Origin: Bacillus sp. (in: firmicutes)
GTDB lineage: Bacteria > Bacillota > Bacilli > Bacillales > Cytobacillaceae
Length of the DNA: 64,000 nt
NCBI GenBank assembly: GCA_011524525.1
Contig: WTKE01000025.1
Location: 1 to 64,000 of the forward strand
Direction of reading: 5' to 3'
Under the pieces are notes generated by a model that ran no database searches, was not told where the DNA came from, and saw only the letters and a list, made by a program, of their open reading frames with translations. This document shows, piece after piece, positions 29,520 through 43,824 of the stretch (position 1 is the stretch's first letter; each line of letters starts with the position of its first letter). The position numbers and the translations under genes are program-made.

Positions 29520-30724
29520 TCAGCTTCCTCTTTTGGTAGGAGCTTTGAAGCCTCTAAAAGAAGAGTTTTTGCCGCATCTTGCTTGGTCATTAATGGTAAC
29601 GAAATAGAATGTCCATCCCGCTTGTAAATCGTTATTTTATTTGTATCCGTCCCAAATCCAGATCCTTCTTCTGCAACATTGTTTGCCACGATGATATCAG
29701 CATTTTTCTTCTCTAGCTTTCTCATCGCATACTCTTCTACATGATCAGTTTCCGCAGCAAATCCAACCAATACTTGGTGCTTTTTGATTTTTCCAAGTTC
29801 AAATAAAATGTCCTTCGTTCTTTCTAATGTAATGCTTTCATTGCCTTCCTGCTTTTTAATTTTGCGATCAGCAACTGTCTTTGGTTTATAATCAGCAACC
29901 GCAGCCGTTTTTACAACTAAATCGCTAGATTCATATTGGGCGAGTGTTGCATCAAGCATGTCCTGCGCACTTTGCACATGGATAACCTTAACTCCCAGTG
30001 GTGGCTCAATGGAAACAGGTCCTGTTATGAGAGTAACCTCCGCTCCAAGATTCTTAGCTTGCTCGGCAATGGCATACCCCATTTTTCCGGACGAAAAATT
30101 TGTAATATATCGCACAGGATCTATTTTTTCTCTTGTTGGCCCAGCTGTTACAAGTACCTTTCTACTCTTTAAAGGAGTATTCATAGGTTGGAAAAATTCA
30201 GCAATTTTCTCTACAATCGTCTCAGGCTCCTCCATTCTGCCTTTCCCAACATAGCCACATGCTAAATAACCCTCTCCAGGCTCGATAAATCCATATCCGT
30301 AGCTTCGCAATGTTTCTAAATTCTTTCTCACGGCAGGATGGTCATACATATGAACGTTCATTGCAGGCGCAATCCATACCGGTGATGTTGTAGCCAGCAA
30401 GGTCGTAGTGATCATATTATCAGCAATTCCATTCGCTAGCTTTCCAATGACATTGGCTGTTGCAGGAGCAACAACGATTAAATCTGCCCAATCAGCTAAA
30501 TCAATATGGGCAATTACCTTTGAATTCTTTTCATCAAACGTATCTATATGTACATCGTTTCTTGAAAGCGCCTGAAAGGTTAAGGGTGTCACAAATTTTG
30601 AAGCCGATTCACTTAGTATGACCTTTACTTCAAGCCCTGCTTGGGTGAGTTTGCTTGTTAAAGCTGCTGCTTTAAAAACCGCAATTCCCCCACTAACACA
30701 AAGTAAAATTTTCTTCCCTGTCAC
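29516..30724 (-). CDS. coaBC: Bifunctional phosphopantothenoylcysteine synthetase/decarboxylase
   Basis: Makes 4'-phosphopantetheine for coenzyme A. Residues 1-185 are the flavin-dependent decarboxylase (CoaC; PAMNVHMYDHPAV and the GYLACGYVGKGRM substrate loop with its cysteine); 190-402 are the CTP-dependent synthetase (CoaB; VTAGPTREKIDPVRYITNFSSGKMG). The start is GTG after GGAGG. CoA made here also supplies the ACP arm used by the fab genes in this window. Confidence 0.97.
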   Translation of the reverse strand: MTGKKILLCVSGGIAVFKAAALTSKLTQAGLEVKVILSESASKFVTPLTFQALSRNDVHIDTFDEKNSKVIAHIDLADWADLIVVAPATANVIGKLANGIADNMITTTLLATTSPVWIAPAMNVHMYDHPAVRKNLETLRSYGYGFIEPGEGYLACGYVGKGRMEEPETIVEKIAEFFQPMNTPLKSRKVLVTAGPTREKIDPVRYITNFSSGKMGYAIAEQAKNLGAEVTLITGPVSIEPPLGVKVIHVQSAQDMLDATLAQYESSDLVVKTAAVADYKPKTVADRKIKKQEGNESITLERTKDILFELGKIKKHQVLVGFAAETDHVEEYAMRKLEKKNADIIVANNVAEEGSGFGTDTNKITIYKRDGHSISLPLMTKQDAAKTLLLEASKLLPKEEAE

Positions 30725-30792
30725 AGAAAATACCTCCGTTCGATAAACCTCTTTCTTTCATTATGCAAGAACCTAACTTCATTTGCATCTTT

Positions 30793-30824
30793 AAAACAAA
30801 AAACAACCTAAAATTTAGGTTGTT
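30793..30824 (-). terminator. Intrinsic terminator after rpoZ
   Basis: AACAACCTAAA pairs with TTTAGGTTGTT (single-base loop as drawn; the real loop is probably AAATTT-sized) and is followed by TTTTG on the minus strand, 9 bp past rpoZ. It separates remA-gmk-rpoZ from coaBC onward. Confidence 0.85.
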
Positions 30825-30832
30825 CCCCGTTA

Positions 30833-31045
30833 TTATTCAGCTGATTCGTCTTTTACGATACGGTAAGTAAGCTTATCGGCATGAATTTCTTCTAATGCTT
30901 TTCCAACCTGCTTATGAGAAACATACTTATCTAAGTGCAGACTTTCACCTTGTTGTAGCTTTCGTGCTCTTTTTGCAGCAACCGAAACTAGTGAATACTT
31001 TGAGTCAATTTTTGTCATTAATGAATCAATTGATGGATATAACAT
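30833..31045 (-). CDS. rpoZ: RNA polymerase omega subunit
   Basis: Omega assists assembly and stability of RNA polymerase. The 70-residue protein begins [31 protein letters not shown], the conserved omega core, and ends with a charged tail. The ATG follows AGGTAG and lies 3 bp after the gmk stop, the same gmk-rpoZ pairing seen across bacteria. Confidence 0.97.
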   Translation of the reverse strand: MLYPSIDSLMTKIDSKYSLVSVAAKRARKLQQGESLHLDKYVSHKQVGKALEEIHADKLTYRIVKDESAE

Positions 31046-31048
31046 GGA

Positions 31049-31937
<889 letters not shown>

Positions 31938-31996
31938 GATTGTCCTCCAATCATAAGAATTATTTTTACCTTCCTTAAGCTTTTCTAAACCAAGAG

Positions 31997-32872
31997 CTAT
32001 TCAATATTTTGAATCTGCTCCTTAATCTTTTCGATCAAGCTTTTTAACTCCACCACTTCGGCAGCTATTTTTGCATCATTTGCCTTTGATCCGATTGTAT
32101 TTGTTTCCCTATTCATCTCTTGGACAAGGAAATCAAGTTTTCTTCCAACAGGCTCCTGATCATTTAGGAATGTATTAAATTGCACAACATGACTATCGAG
32201 TCTTGTGAGCTCTTCATTGATATCTGCTTTATCTGCAAAAATAGCAATTTCAGTCACGATTCTCGATTCATCGAGCTGTAGGTCAACATATTCTTGAATT
32301 CTCTTTTTTAACCGATTCGCGTATTGCTCAACTACAGTCGGCGCATATTTTCTAAGTGCTTGGACCGTCGATTGTATCTTTTCAATATGTGAGCGAATAT
32401 CATGCTGCAATGCCTTCCCTTCCGCTTCACGCATTATTACACAATTTTGAGCAGCATCAAGTAAAGCATCTAACACAAGTTCTTCCATATACTCTGTGCC
32501 AGATTCTTGCTCTTCAATACTAAATATCTCGTCACGGTTAAGTATATCCTTTAATGAAACACCTTCATTAATTTGAAAACGTTTCTGAATTTCCTTTATG
32601 TACTGAAGGTAGTCCTCTAAGAGACTCCAATCTACTAAGAGTTTTCGATTTGTCAGCTCTTCACCTTCAATGGTAATGAAGACCTCAATTCTTCCTCTTT
32701 TTATGTATTCATTTAACGTCTTTTTTAGCTTATCCTCGAAATTAGAAAGACTTCTAGGTATTCGGAAGTGATATTCGGCAAATCGGTGATTCACCGTTTT
32801 TACCTCAACAGTTACCTTGATATGTTCATTGCTGCGGATGCTCCTACCAAAGCCTGTCATGCTTTTTACCAA
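31997..32872 (-). CDS. yloC: YicC-family endoribonuclease YloC
   Basis: A YicC/YloC family protein; E. coli and B. subtilis members are reported to be endoribonucleases acting on small or structured RNAs. The hallmark SMTGFGRS is at the N-terminus and the conserved [17 protein letters not shown] is near the C-terminus. The ORF track begins at a GTG at 32881, but that codon overlaps the ribosome-binding site; the TTG at 32872 ([11 protein letters not shown], 291 residues) is better spaced from TGGGGTG. It lies 59 bp upstream of remA. Confidence 0.88.
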   Translation of the reverse strand: MVKSMTGFGRSIRSNEHIKVTVEVKTVNHRFAEYHFRIPRSLSNFEDKLKKTLNEYIKRGRIEVFITIEGEELTNRKLLVDWSLLEDYLQYIKEIQKRFQINEGVSLKDILNRDEIFSIEEQESGTEYMEELVLDALLDAAQNCVIMREAEGKALQHDIRSHIEKIQSTVQALRKYAPTVVEQYANRLKKRIQEYVDLQLDESRIVTEIAIFADKADINEELTRLDSHVVQFNTFLNDQEPVGRKLDFLVQEMNRETNTIGSKANDAKIAAEVVELKSLIEKIKEQIQNIE

Positions 32873-32902
32873 ACAAAACACCCCATAACTATTTGTGTAT
32901 AG

Positions 32903-32935
32903 AAAAAGGTAATAGAGCTTTCTCTATCACCTTTT
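32903..32935 (-). terminator. Intrinsic terminator after the calcium ATPase gene
   Basis: AAAAGGTGATAGAG and CTCTATTACCTTTT form a 14 bp stem (one G-U) with a 4-base loop, followed by TC, shortly after the ATPase stop. A TATAAT (32938-32943) just upstream may mark a yloC promoter, though no good -35 is visible. Confidence 0.85.
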
Positions 32936-32950
32936 GGATTATAACATACT

Positions 32951-35629
32951 TTATTTATTTTTACTTGCCAAAAATGAACCTGCTAGTAAAAAAGTTGGGA
33001 TGGACGCAAAACCAATGACTAATAACCAATCACGAAGAGCCAGTGGAACCGTATGGAAGATTGGTTGTAATGGCGGATAGTACATTACTACTAGCATTAA
33101 AGCTAATGAAGAAATAACCGCCCATACAAGATACATGTTTCCGAATGGATTTCTTGAGAAAACAGATTTTTCACTACGGCAATCAAATACATGAATTAAT
33201 TGAGCTAAGACAAGTGTAGCAAAAGCAACTGTTTGAGCATGGATTAAATCATTTGGATTTTCATTATACGAAATGATGAACGCAAGCAAGGTTGAAATTC
33301 CGATTAAAAAGCCACGTGAGATGACCTTCCAACCTAACCCTCTTGCAAAAACTCCTTCTTTAGGACTTCGCGGAGCTCGCTTCATCACATTTTCCTCTGG
33401 CTGATCAAGACCTAAGGCCATCGCTGGCAAACCATCCGTTACTAGGTTGACCCAAAGAATTTGAATCGGCACGAGAGGCAGTGGAAGTGCAAGCAACATA
33501 GCAAACAGCATCACTAATATTTCACCAACATTGGAAGCAAGCAGATAACGAATGAATTTACGAATGTTCTCGTAAATATTCCTTCCTTCTTTTATCGCAG
33601 CTTTAATTGTTGCGAAGTTATCATCAAGAAGAACTAGTGCAGACGCTTCTTTCGCTACATCTGTACCGGTAATTCCCATGGCAACACCAATATCTGCTGC
33701 CTTAATAGCCGGCGCATCATTGACTCCATCACCAGTCATCGCAACGATATGCCCTCTACTTTGTAATGCTTTCACAATCTTTAACTTGTGTTCTGGGGAA
33801 ACGCGTGCGAAAACTGAAACGTCATCTACAACTTCTTCAAGTTCTTCTACTGACATGTCATTTAGGGCATTACCATCTAGCACCTTACTTTTTGGAGTTA
33901 AAATACCAAGCTGTTTGGCAATCGCCTTCGCTGTAATAATATGATCTCCTGTGATCATGACGGTCTTAATGCCAGCTTCCTTACATTCTTTTACTGCATG
34001 CTTCACTTCTGGTCGAGGTGGATCAATCATCCCTTGTAACCCGATAAAAGTGAGATCCTTCTCTGCTTCTCTTTCATCAAGGATGAGCGTCCCAGGTGAT
34101 ACCTCTCGGTAAGCAATCGCTATCGTACGTAAAGCTTGAGATGCTAAACCTTCAATAGCATCCTTAACTTTTTCCTCCATGTCACGAGACATAAACTGTC
34201 GACGATTTTCCCATAGGATTGATTCACTTTTTGAAATTAAGACGTCAGGGGCACCCTTTGTAACTATAAATTGTCTTCCGTTTGTATCCTTCACAACAAC
34301 ACTCATCATTTTTCGGGCGGAGTCAAACGGAAATTCTTTTACTAACTCATATTGCTTGTGAAGTTGCTCTCTTGTAAACCCTGCTTTTAGTGCTGATACA
34401 AGAAGCGCACCTTCTGTAGGGTCACCGTCAATAACATACTCACTGCCTTTTTGCGTGATTTCTGAATGGTTACAGAGCATACCAAACATCAGCATTTGCT
34501 GAAGTGCTTTTTCTTCTTTTATGGAAACCTTATGATCTCCCCGGTAAAATTCACCTCTTGGCTCATAACCAACTCCACCAACTTGGGAAACCTCTCCCCC
34601 GCTCCATAAATGGGTAACTGTCATTTTATTTTGTGTCATCGTTCCTGTTTTATCAGAGCAAATAACAGAAGCACAACCCAATGTTTCAACAGCAGGAAGC
34701 TTACGAACGATGGCTTTTTGCTTAATCATTCGTTGAACTCCAAGGGATAAAGCTACTGTTACAATTGCAGGTAGGCCCTCAGGAATGGCAGCTACTGCTA
34801 GAGATACCCCAGCTAAAAACATGGTATATAAATCGTGCCCGCCAAATACCCCTGCAATCACAACTAATACAGTTAATAGAAGTGCTGCTGTGATTAGAAT
34901 TTTTCCTAATTGCTCTAATCTTCTTTGAAGAGGTGTTTCCATTGTCTCCGCATTTTGCAGAAGATCAGCAATTTGACCCATCGCTGTTTTCATTCCGGTT
35001 CCAACGACAACTCCAATACCGCTTCCTCTTGTGACCATCGTCCCCATAAAGGCCATGTTTTGCATATCACCAAGACCAAGATTTTCTTCTTGCATTTTGT
35101 TATCTGTTTTTTGTACAGGTAACGATTCTCCTGTTAATGCTGATTCCTCAATTTCTAAACTATTGGTTTCTATTAATCTCACATCTGCCCCAATTCGGTC
35201 GCCACTTGTAAATCGTAAAATGTCTCCTGGTACGACGTCTCTTGAAACCATTTTGATCCAGTTCCCGTCTCTTAAGACATATACTTGTGGAGCTGATAAC
35301 TCCTTGAGTGCCTGAAGGGAACGTTCCGCTTTACGCTCTTGGAAAAAACCTAAAAATCCGTTGATAATGACAATCGCGATGATAGCAATCGCATCTATAT
35401 ACTCACCTAACAGTCCCGAAATTAACGTCGCTGCTAATAAAACAAGAACCATGAAGTCTTTGAATTGACTAAAGAATAAGATTAAAGCGGACTGCTTTTC
35501 TCCTTCTTCTAGCTCGTTGAATCCATGTTGTTCTATACGATTTACTGCATCAGCCTCAGATAAACCGACCATGTAATCAGTATTTAAGGCTTTTTCTACT
35601 TCCTTTTTTTCCATTCCATGGAATTTCAT
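32951..35629 (-). CDS. yloB: P-type calcium-transporting ATPase (YloB type)
   Basis: A type IIA P-type ATPase that exports Ca2+ using ATP. In order: N-terminal cation-ATPase domain; the TGES actuator motif in ESALTGESLPVQ; membrane helix 4 with PEGLPAIVTVALS, a Ca2+-site motif; the phosphorylated aspartate in SDKTGTMTQ; KGAPDV in the nucleotide domain; and TGDGVNDAPA. Ten membrane helices are expected. The ORF track begins at a TTG 10 codons upstream, but the ATG at 35629 gives MKFHGME, matching B. subtilis YloB (892 residues here). It diverges from rqcH and ends in a terminator. Confidence 0.96.
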   Translation of the reverse strand: MKFHGMEKKEVEKALNTDYMVGLSEADAVNRIEQHGFNELEEGEKQSALILFFSQFKDFMVLVLLAATLISGLLGEYIDAIAIIAIVIINGFLGFFQERKAERSLQALKELSAPQVYVLRDGNWIKMVSRDVVPGDILRFTSGDRIGADVRLIETNSLEIEESALTGESLPVQKTDNKMQEENLGLGDMQNMAFMGTMVTRGSGIGVVVGTGMKTAMGQIADLLQNAETMETPLQRRLEQLGKILITAALLLTVLVVIAGVFGGHDLYTMFLAGVSLAVAAIPEGLPAIVTVALSLGVQRMIKQKAIVRKLPAVETLGCASVICSDKTGTMTQNKMTVTHLWSGGEVSQVGGVGYEPRGEFYRGDHKVSIKEEKALQQMLMFGMLCNHSEITQKGSEYVIDGDPTEGALLVSALKAGFTREQLHKQYELVKEFPFDSARKMMSVVVKDTNGRQFIVTKGAPDVLISKSESILWENRRQFMSRDMEEKVKDAIEGLASQALRTIAIAYREVSPGTLILDEREAEKDLTFIGLQGMIDPPRPEVKHAVKECKEAGIKTVMITGDHIITAKAIAKQLGILTPKSKVLDGNALNDMSVEELEEVVDDVSVFARVSPEHKLKIVKALQSRGHIVAMTGDGVNDAPAIKAADIGVAMGITGTDVAKEASALVLLDDNFATIKAAIKEGRNIYENIRKFIRYLLASNVGEILVMLFAMLLALPLPLVPIQILWVNLVTDGLPAMALGLDQPEENVMKRAPRSPKEGVFARGLGWKVISRGFLIGISTLLAFIISYNENPNDLIHAQTVAFATLVLAQLIHVFDCRSEKSVFSRNPFGNMYLVWAVISSLALMLVVMYYPPLQPIFHTVPLALRDWLLVIGFASIPTFLLAGSFLASKNK

Positions 35630-35728
35630 CCGGCAATCCCTTCCTCCTTTTGATTTCAACAGAGTTGTCCCAACTCACTCTAAACTAAGCTTATTCAGCC
35701 TCGTCCTAAAAAATGATATAATTATTAT

Positions 35729-35752
35729 AAAAGTGGAAGCGACCGCTTTTTT
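35729..35752 (+). terminator. Terminator-like hairpin in the rqcH leader
   Basis: AAAAGTGG pairs with CCGCTTTT (one G-U) around AAGCGA, followed by TTG. It lies between a TATAAT (35717-35722) and the rqcH ATG, on the plus strand, with no plus-strand gene nearby upstream to terminate. The stem is less well paired on the minus strand. Confidence 0.5.
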
Positions 35753-35784
35753 GAAATGCACTATATAGAAAAGGATGTTCTCTT

Positions 35785-37494
35785 ATGTCATTTGACGGAC
35801 TGTTTACGCGTGCTATCGCTAAGGAGCTTTCGGAGGCTTTACGCGGTGGGCGTATTAATAAAATTCATCAACCATTTAAAAATGAAATCGTGCTTGTTAT
35901 TCGTGCGGGTGGAAAGAACCATAAGCTATTACTTTCTGTTCATCCCAGTTACGCTCGGGCACAAATAACCAAAGAATCTTATGAAAATCCAAATGAGCCT
36001 CCAATGTTCTGTATGTTATTAAGAAAGCATTTAGAAGGATACATATTAGAGGATATTCATCAAGTAGGACTTGAGAGAATGATTGTTTTGGATGTAAAGG
36101 GAAGAAACGAACTCGGAGATCTGTCGAGCAAACAACTCGTAATTGAAATTATGGGCCGCCATAGCAATATTATCTTAATTGATAAAACACGAAACATGAT
36201 TTTAGACAGCATTAAGCACGTTTCTTATGCTCTTAACAGCCATCGTGCGATTCTACCAGGTCAGGAGTACAAACTTCCTCCTGCTCAAAACAAATATAAT
36301 CCTCTCGAGGCAAAAGAGGAAGATGTGTTAAAGAAGGTAGACTTTAATGCAGGAAAAATGGATAAGCAGCTGGTTGAGCAATTTGCTGGGTTATCTCCTT
36401 TATTGGCAAGAGAAATCGTCCATGAAGCAGGTATTGTTAACCGGAATACCTTGCCCAAAGCTTTTATTCATCGCATGGAAAAAATTCAGACCCATCAATA
36501 TGTGCCATCGATTATGAATGCCCAGGGAAAAGAAATGTTCTACCTTTTTCCAATGAAACATATCTCAGGTGAAATTCAGTCGTTTTCCAATATTAGCGAA
36601 ATGCTCGACCGTTTTTATTTTGGGAAAGCCGAAAGAGACCGTGTGAAGCAGCAAGGAAATGACCTGGAACGATTGATTATTAATGAACGAGATAAAAACA
36701 AGAAGAAAATCGATAAGCTTCAAAAAACGTTGGTAGATGCACAAAATGCAGAGGAATATCAATTATTTGGGGAATTATTAACGGCCAATCTCTATGCAAT
36801 TGAAAAAGGAATGACATCCGTCGAGGTTATCAATTATTATGATGAAAATGCTGGAATGGTTACCATTACACTCGATCCTCAGAAGTCACCTTCAGACAAT
36901 GCGCAGCGATACTTTACAAAGTATCAAAAAGCAAAAACAGCACGTAAGATTGTTCAAGAACAAATTGAAAAAGCGAATGAAGAAGTGCTATATTTTGAGA
37001 CATTAATTCAACAAATGGAGACTGCCTCTATCAAAGATATTGAGGAAATTCGCCAAGAGTTAATTGAAGAAGGATATATCCGTGATCGACAAAAAAATAA
37101 ATCCAAAAAACAAGTACTAGCAAAGCCAGTGCTCGATCAATATGTATCCTCTGACGGAACAGACATCCTCGTGGGGAAAAACAATAAGCAAAACGATTAT
37201 TTAACAAATAAAGTAGCTAGTCGTGACGATATATGGCTTCATACTAAGGATATTCCTGGATCACATGTTGTTATTCGAAGCAAAAATCCTAGTGATAGCA
37301 CCATTCTAGAAGCAGCCAATATCGCTTCCTATTTTAGTAAAGCACGAAGCTCGAGCTCCGTTCCCGTTGACTTCACACAAGTAAGACATGTAAAGAAACC
37401 AAATGGAGCAAAACCAGGCTTTGTCATATATGACAACCAAAAAACAGTATATGTCACACCTGACGAAAACCTTATTATCAAGTTAAAAAAATAA
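35785..37494 (+). CDS. rqcH: RqcH, ribosome quality-control NFACT protein
   Basis: RqcH binds stalled 50S subunits holding a peptidyl-tRNA and directs addition of C-terminal alanine tails that mark the peptide for proteolysis; older annotations call it a fibronectin-binding protein. The 569 residues show the NFACT-N domain (1-200, with [13 protein letters not shown]), a helix-hairpin-helix (about 200-240), a long coiled coil (about 280-440) and the NFACT-R domain (about 440-560, with [16 protein letters not shown]). No signal peptide is visible. The ATG follows AAAGGA. It is one of two plus-strand genes and converges with pyrE. Confidence 0.95.
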   Translation: MSFDGLFTRAIAKELSEALRGGRINKIHQPFKNEIVLVIRAGGKNHKLLLSVHPSYARAQITKESYENPNEPPMFCMLLRKHLEGYILEDIHQVGLERMIVLDVKGRNELGDLSSKQLVIEIMGRHSNIILIDKTRNMILDSIKHVSYALNSHRAILPGQEYKLPPAQNKYNPLEAKEEDVLKKVDFNAGKMDKQLVEQFAGLSPLLAREIVHEAGIVNRNTLPKAFIHRMEKIQTHQYVPSIMNAQGKEMFYLFPMKHISGEIQSFSNISEMLDRFYFGKAERDRVKQQGNDLERLIINERDKNKKKIDKLQKTLVDAQNAEEYQLFGELLTANLYAIEKGMTSVEVINYYDENAGMVTITLDPQKSPSDNAQRYFTKYQKAKTARKIVQEQIEKANEEVLYFETLIQQMETASIKDIEEIRQELIEEGYIRDRQKNKSKKQVLAKPVLDQYVSSDGTDILVGKNNKQNDYLTNKVASRDDIWLHTKDIPGSHVVIRSKNPSDSTILEAANIASYFSKARSSSSVPVDFTQVRHVKKPNGAKPGFVIYDNQKTVYVTPDENLIIKLKK

Positions 37495-37563
37495 AAAAAG
37501 GGTGTCAGACACCCCAAATGGACAGATTTGCTTTTTTGTCCGTCTGGGGTGGACACTCTTTTT
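37495..37563. terminator. Shared rqcH/pyrE terminator with nested palindrome
   Basis: A long imperfect hairpin: AAAAAG, GTGTC, CACCCCA and GGAC on the left pair in order with GTCC, TGGGGTG, GACAC and CTTTTT on the right, with small bulges. The left arm itself contains a perfect palindrome, GGGTGTCAGACACCC (37500-37514). T tracts flank both ends, so it can stop transcription of rqcH (plus) and pyrE (minus). Confidence 0.8.
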
Positions 37564-37575
37564 CTACTTTTTATA

Positions 37576-38191
37576 TTATGCTTTTACTACCGGTTTCCAA
37601 GCTGTAGGGTCTTGGCTCCAGCTACGAAGACTAGCCACTGCATCCTCTTCGATGTTTCCAGCCGCTAATGCCACATCTACTAATGTTGAGAAATCTGTAA
37701 GTGAATATGTCTTAATGTTTGCTTCCTCTAAAAGCTTCTTCCCTTTTTCCAGTTCATACGTGAAGATAGAAACAACTCCTAATACTTCACAATCCGCTTC
37801 TCTTAATGCATCAACTGCAGTAATTACGCTTCCGCCTGTTGAGATTAAGTCCTCCACTACCACTACTTTTTGTCCTGCAGCGACACGGCCTTCAATTTGA
37901 TTTCCCTTTCCGTGACCCTTAGCCGATGAACGAACATAACTCATTGGTAAATCAAGTAGCTCACTCACCCATGCAGCATGAGGAATTCCAGCAGTTGCTG
38001 TTCCAGCTACCATTTCTGCGTCAGGGAAGTTCTTAAGTATTAGTTCCTTTAATCCAGCTGCAATCTCTCTTCTTGCCTCAGGAAAAGATAAAGTTAGTCG
38101 ATTATCACAATAAATAGGCGATTTAATTCCTGATGTCCAAGTAAAAGGCTGGTTCGGTTGTAACGATACTGCTCCGATTTCTAAAAGTGTC

Positions 38192-38211
<20 letters not shown>
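37576..38211 (-). CDS. pyrE: Orotate phosphoribosyltransferase
   Basis: Joins orotate to PRPP to form OMP, the fifth step of UMP synthesis. The PRPP-binding motif is [13 protein letters not shown], and [16 protein letters not shown] is the conserved orotate-site segment. Length 211. It is the last gene of the pyr operon and overlaps pyrF by 20 bp, so translation is probably coupled. Confidence 0.97.
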
Positions 38212-40608
<2,397 letters not shown>

Positions 40609-40612
<4 letters not shown>

Positions 40613-43600
40613 AATAGTACTGCCTCCCTGCTGTTTGCGGGACTTTTCTCCATCGCCTCAGCTGAAAAATTCATTGATTCAATTACGCGTAAAATAGCCT
40701 CTGCTGTATCTAATGAAGTTAAGCAAGGAACACCGTTTTCAACTGATTCTCTACGAATTCTAAAACCATCACGTTCTGGCTGCTTTCCTTTTGTTAATGT
40801 ATTAATGACAAATTGCGCTTGCCCGTTTCGAATTACATCAACGATATCAGGGTGGCCTCCACCAATCTTCTCAACAACCTTCACTGGAATTCCTTGTTCT
40901 TGGAAGAACTTCGCTGTCCCTTCCGTTGCCATTACCCGGAACCCGATTGAGAAGAAACGCTTCGCAATTCCTAAAGCTTCTTGCTTATCTTTGTCAGCAA
41001 TTGTCATAAGAACTGATCCAAATCCTTGAATTTTCATTCCAGAAGCAACTAATCCTTTGTAAAGAGCTTTTTCAAGCGTTTGATCTTTCCCCATAACCTC
41101 ACCAGTCGACTTCATCTCTGGTCCTAATGTAATATCAACTCGTCTTAGCTTAGCAAAAGAGAACACCGGTACTTTAACGAATACACCTTGCTTTTCTTCT
41201 ACCAGCCCTGTCTCATAGCCTTGCTCCTTCAACGATAAGCCAAGAATCGCTTTCGTTGCCAGATTAGCCATTGGTACGTTTGTGATTTTGCTTAAGAATG
41301 GCACCGTACGACTTGAACGAGGATTTACTTCCAACACATACACTTCTTCTTTTGAAACCACGTATTGAATGTTGAAAAGTCCAATGATTCCTAAACCTTT
41401 AGCCAAACGAATGGTGTAATCAACAAGTTTATCTTTTACTGCTTGTGATATGCTTTGTGGTGGGTACACAGCGATTGAGTCACCCGAGTGAACTCCAGCT
41501 CTTTCAATATGTTCCATAATTCCAGGAATAATTACTGTTTCGCCATCACAGATGGCATCTACTTCTATTTCTTTTCCTGTTAGGTAACGGTCAATTAATA
41601 TCGGATGCTCAGGATTAATCTTTACTGCTTCCTTCATGTATTGCAATAACTCAGCTTCTTGATAAACGATTTGCATCGCTCTACCACCAAGTACATATGA
41701 TGGACGAACCAATACCGGATAACCGATTGAGTTTGCAATCACAGCTGCTTCAGCCGCTGTTCTTGCAGTTTTTCCTAACGGCTGAGGAATTCCTAGCTCT
41801 TGTAATGCTGCTTCAAAACGATCACGGTTTTCTGCACGATCAAGATCATCCAAGCTCGTTCCAAGGATCTTTACTCCTCTTTCTACTAACTTAGAGGCTA
41901 GGTTAATCGCTGTTTGTCCTCCGAACTGGACAACCACTCCAGCTGGCTTTTCTAAGTCAATTACGTGCATAACATCTTCTATCGTTAGTGGTTCAAAATA
42001 AAGCTTATCTGAGATACTAAAATCGGTTGAAACTGTTTCCGGGTTATTATTAATGATGATTGCTTCATATCCTGCCTCTTGAATCGCCCATACGGCATGA
42101 ACCGTTGAGTAGTCAAATTCAATCCCTTGACCAATTCGGATTGGACCAGAACCAAGCACAATTACACTTTCACGTTCACTTACAATCGATTCATTCTCGT
42201 CTTCATACGTTCCGTAATAATAAGGTGTTTCAGACTCGAACTCAGCTGCACATGTATCTACCATTTTATAAACTGGAACAATGCCCTTTTCTACTCGCCA
42301 ATCGTAAACAGCACGCTCATTTGTTGCCCATAGCTTAGCAAGGGTACTGTCAGCAAATCCCATTTCCTTTGCTTCTTTCGTGATTTCCTCGTCAAAAGGA
42401 AGAGCTTGCAACTTTGCCTCAAACTCGACAATCTTAGAAAATTTTGCAAGGAAGAATAGATCAATTTTGCTCCATGCATGAATGGTTTGAATCGTAACGC
42501 CACGTCTTAACGCTTCCCCAATATAGAACAGTCGCTCATCTCCAGCTTTACGAATTCGTTTCTCAAGTAACTCATCAGAGATGTCATCAGCATCGTTTAG
42601 AGAAAAGTGGAACACATTCGCTTCTAGGGATCGAATCGCTTTTAATAGAGATTCCTCAAATGTACGGCCAATTGCCATTACCTCACCGGTCGCCTTCATT
42701 TGTGTCCCTAGTGTACGGTTAGCACTTTCAAACTTATCAAACGGCCATCTTGGGATTTTAGAAACAATATAATCTAGTGCAGGCTCAAAGCTTGCATATG
42801 TTTTTCCTGTAACAGGGTTCATCATTTCATCAAGAGTTAATCCAACCGCAATTTTTGCCGCTAGCTTAGCAATCGGATATCCTGTTGCTTTAGATGCTAG
42901 CGCAGAAGATCTACTTACACGTGGATTTACTTCAATGATGTAATAATCATAACTGTCAGGATCTAAAGCTAGCTGTACATTACAGCCACCCTCAATTCCT
43001 AGGGCACGAATGATTTTTAATGATGTGTTTCTGAGCATTTGATACTCACGATCACTTAGCGTTTGACTCGGTGCAACAACGATTGAATCACCTGTATGAA
43101 CACCGACTGGATCGATATTTTCCATATTACATACAACGATTGCATTGTCATTAGCGTCTCGCATCACTTCATATTCAATCTCTTTAAATCCGGCAATACT
43201 TTTCTCTAATAAACATTGAGTAACGGGGCTATTCTTTAATCCGCTTGTAACGATTTCAACTAATTCCTCTTCGTTATTACATATACCGCCACCCGTTCCA
43301 CCGAGTGTAAATGCTGGACGAACGATGACTGGATAACCGATTTGTGCTACGAAGTCATATGCTTCTTTGAGATTATGAATAATTTCACTTTCAGGTACTG
43401 GCTCGCCTAAGTCATTCATTAATGTACGGAATAAATCTCGATCTTCCGCTTGCTCAATAGCAGAAAGCTTAGTGCCTAATATTTCTACATTACATTCTTC
43501 AAGAACTCCAGAGTTGGCTAGCTCTACTGCTAGGTTTAAACCTGTTTGTCCACCAAGTGTTGGTACAAGTGCATCTGGACGTTCTTTTCGGATAATTGTG

Positions 43601-43824
43601 CTAACGAACTCCAGAGTTAGCGGTTCAATATACACAGCATCTGCCATCGTTGTATCTGTCATGATTGTTGCTGGGTTTGAGTTTACTAGGATGACACGGT
43701 ACCCTTCTTCTTTTAATGCGATACATGCTTGAGCACCTGCATAATCAAATTCTGCTGCTTGACCAATGACAATGGGACCTGATCCGATAACTAGTATGCT
43801 TTTTATATCTGTACGCTTTGGCAT
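40609..43824 (-). CDS. carB: Carbamoyl-phosphate synthase, large subunit
   Basis: Called pyrAB in B. subtilis. It uses ammonia from CarA, bicarbonate and two ATP to make carbamoyl phosphate. The 1071 residues contain two homologous ATP-grasp halves, each starting with a GSGPIRIGQ-type motif ([19 protein letters not shown] and [18 protein letters not shown]), and a C-terminal MGS-like allosteric domain (about 935-1071). It overlaps carA by 22 bp. It lies within the PyrR-controlled operon, so it is the pyrimidine-regulated synthase. Confidence 0.98.
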
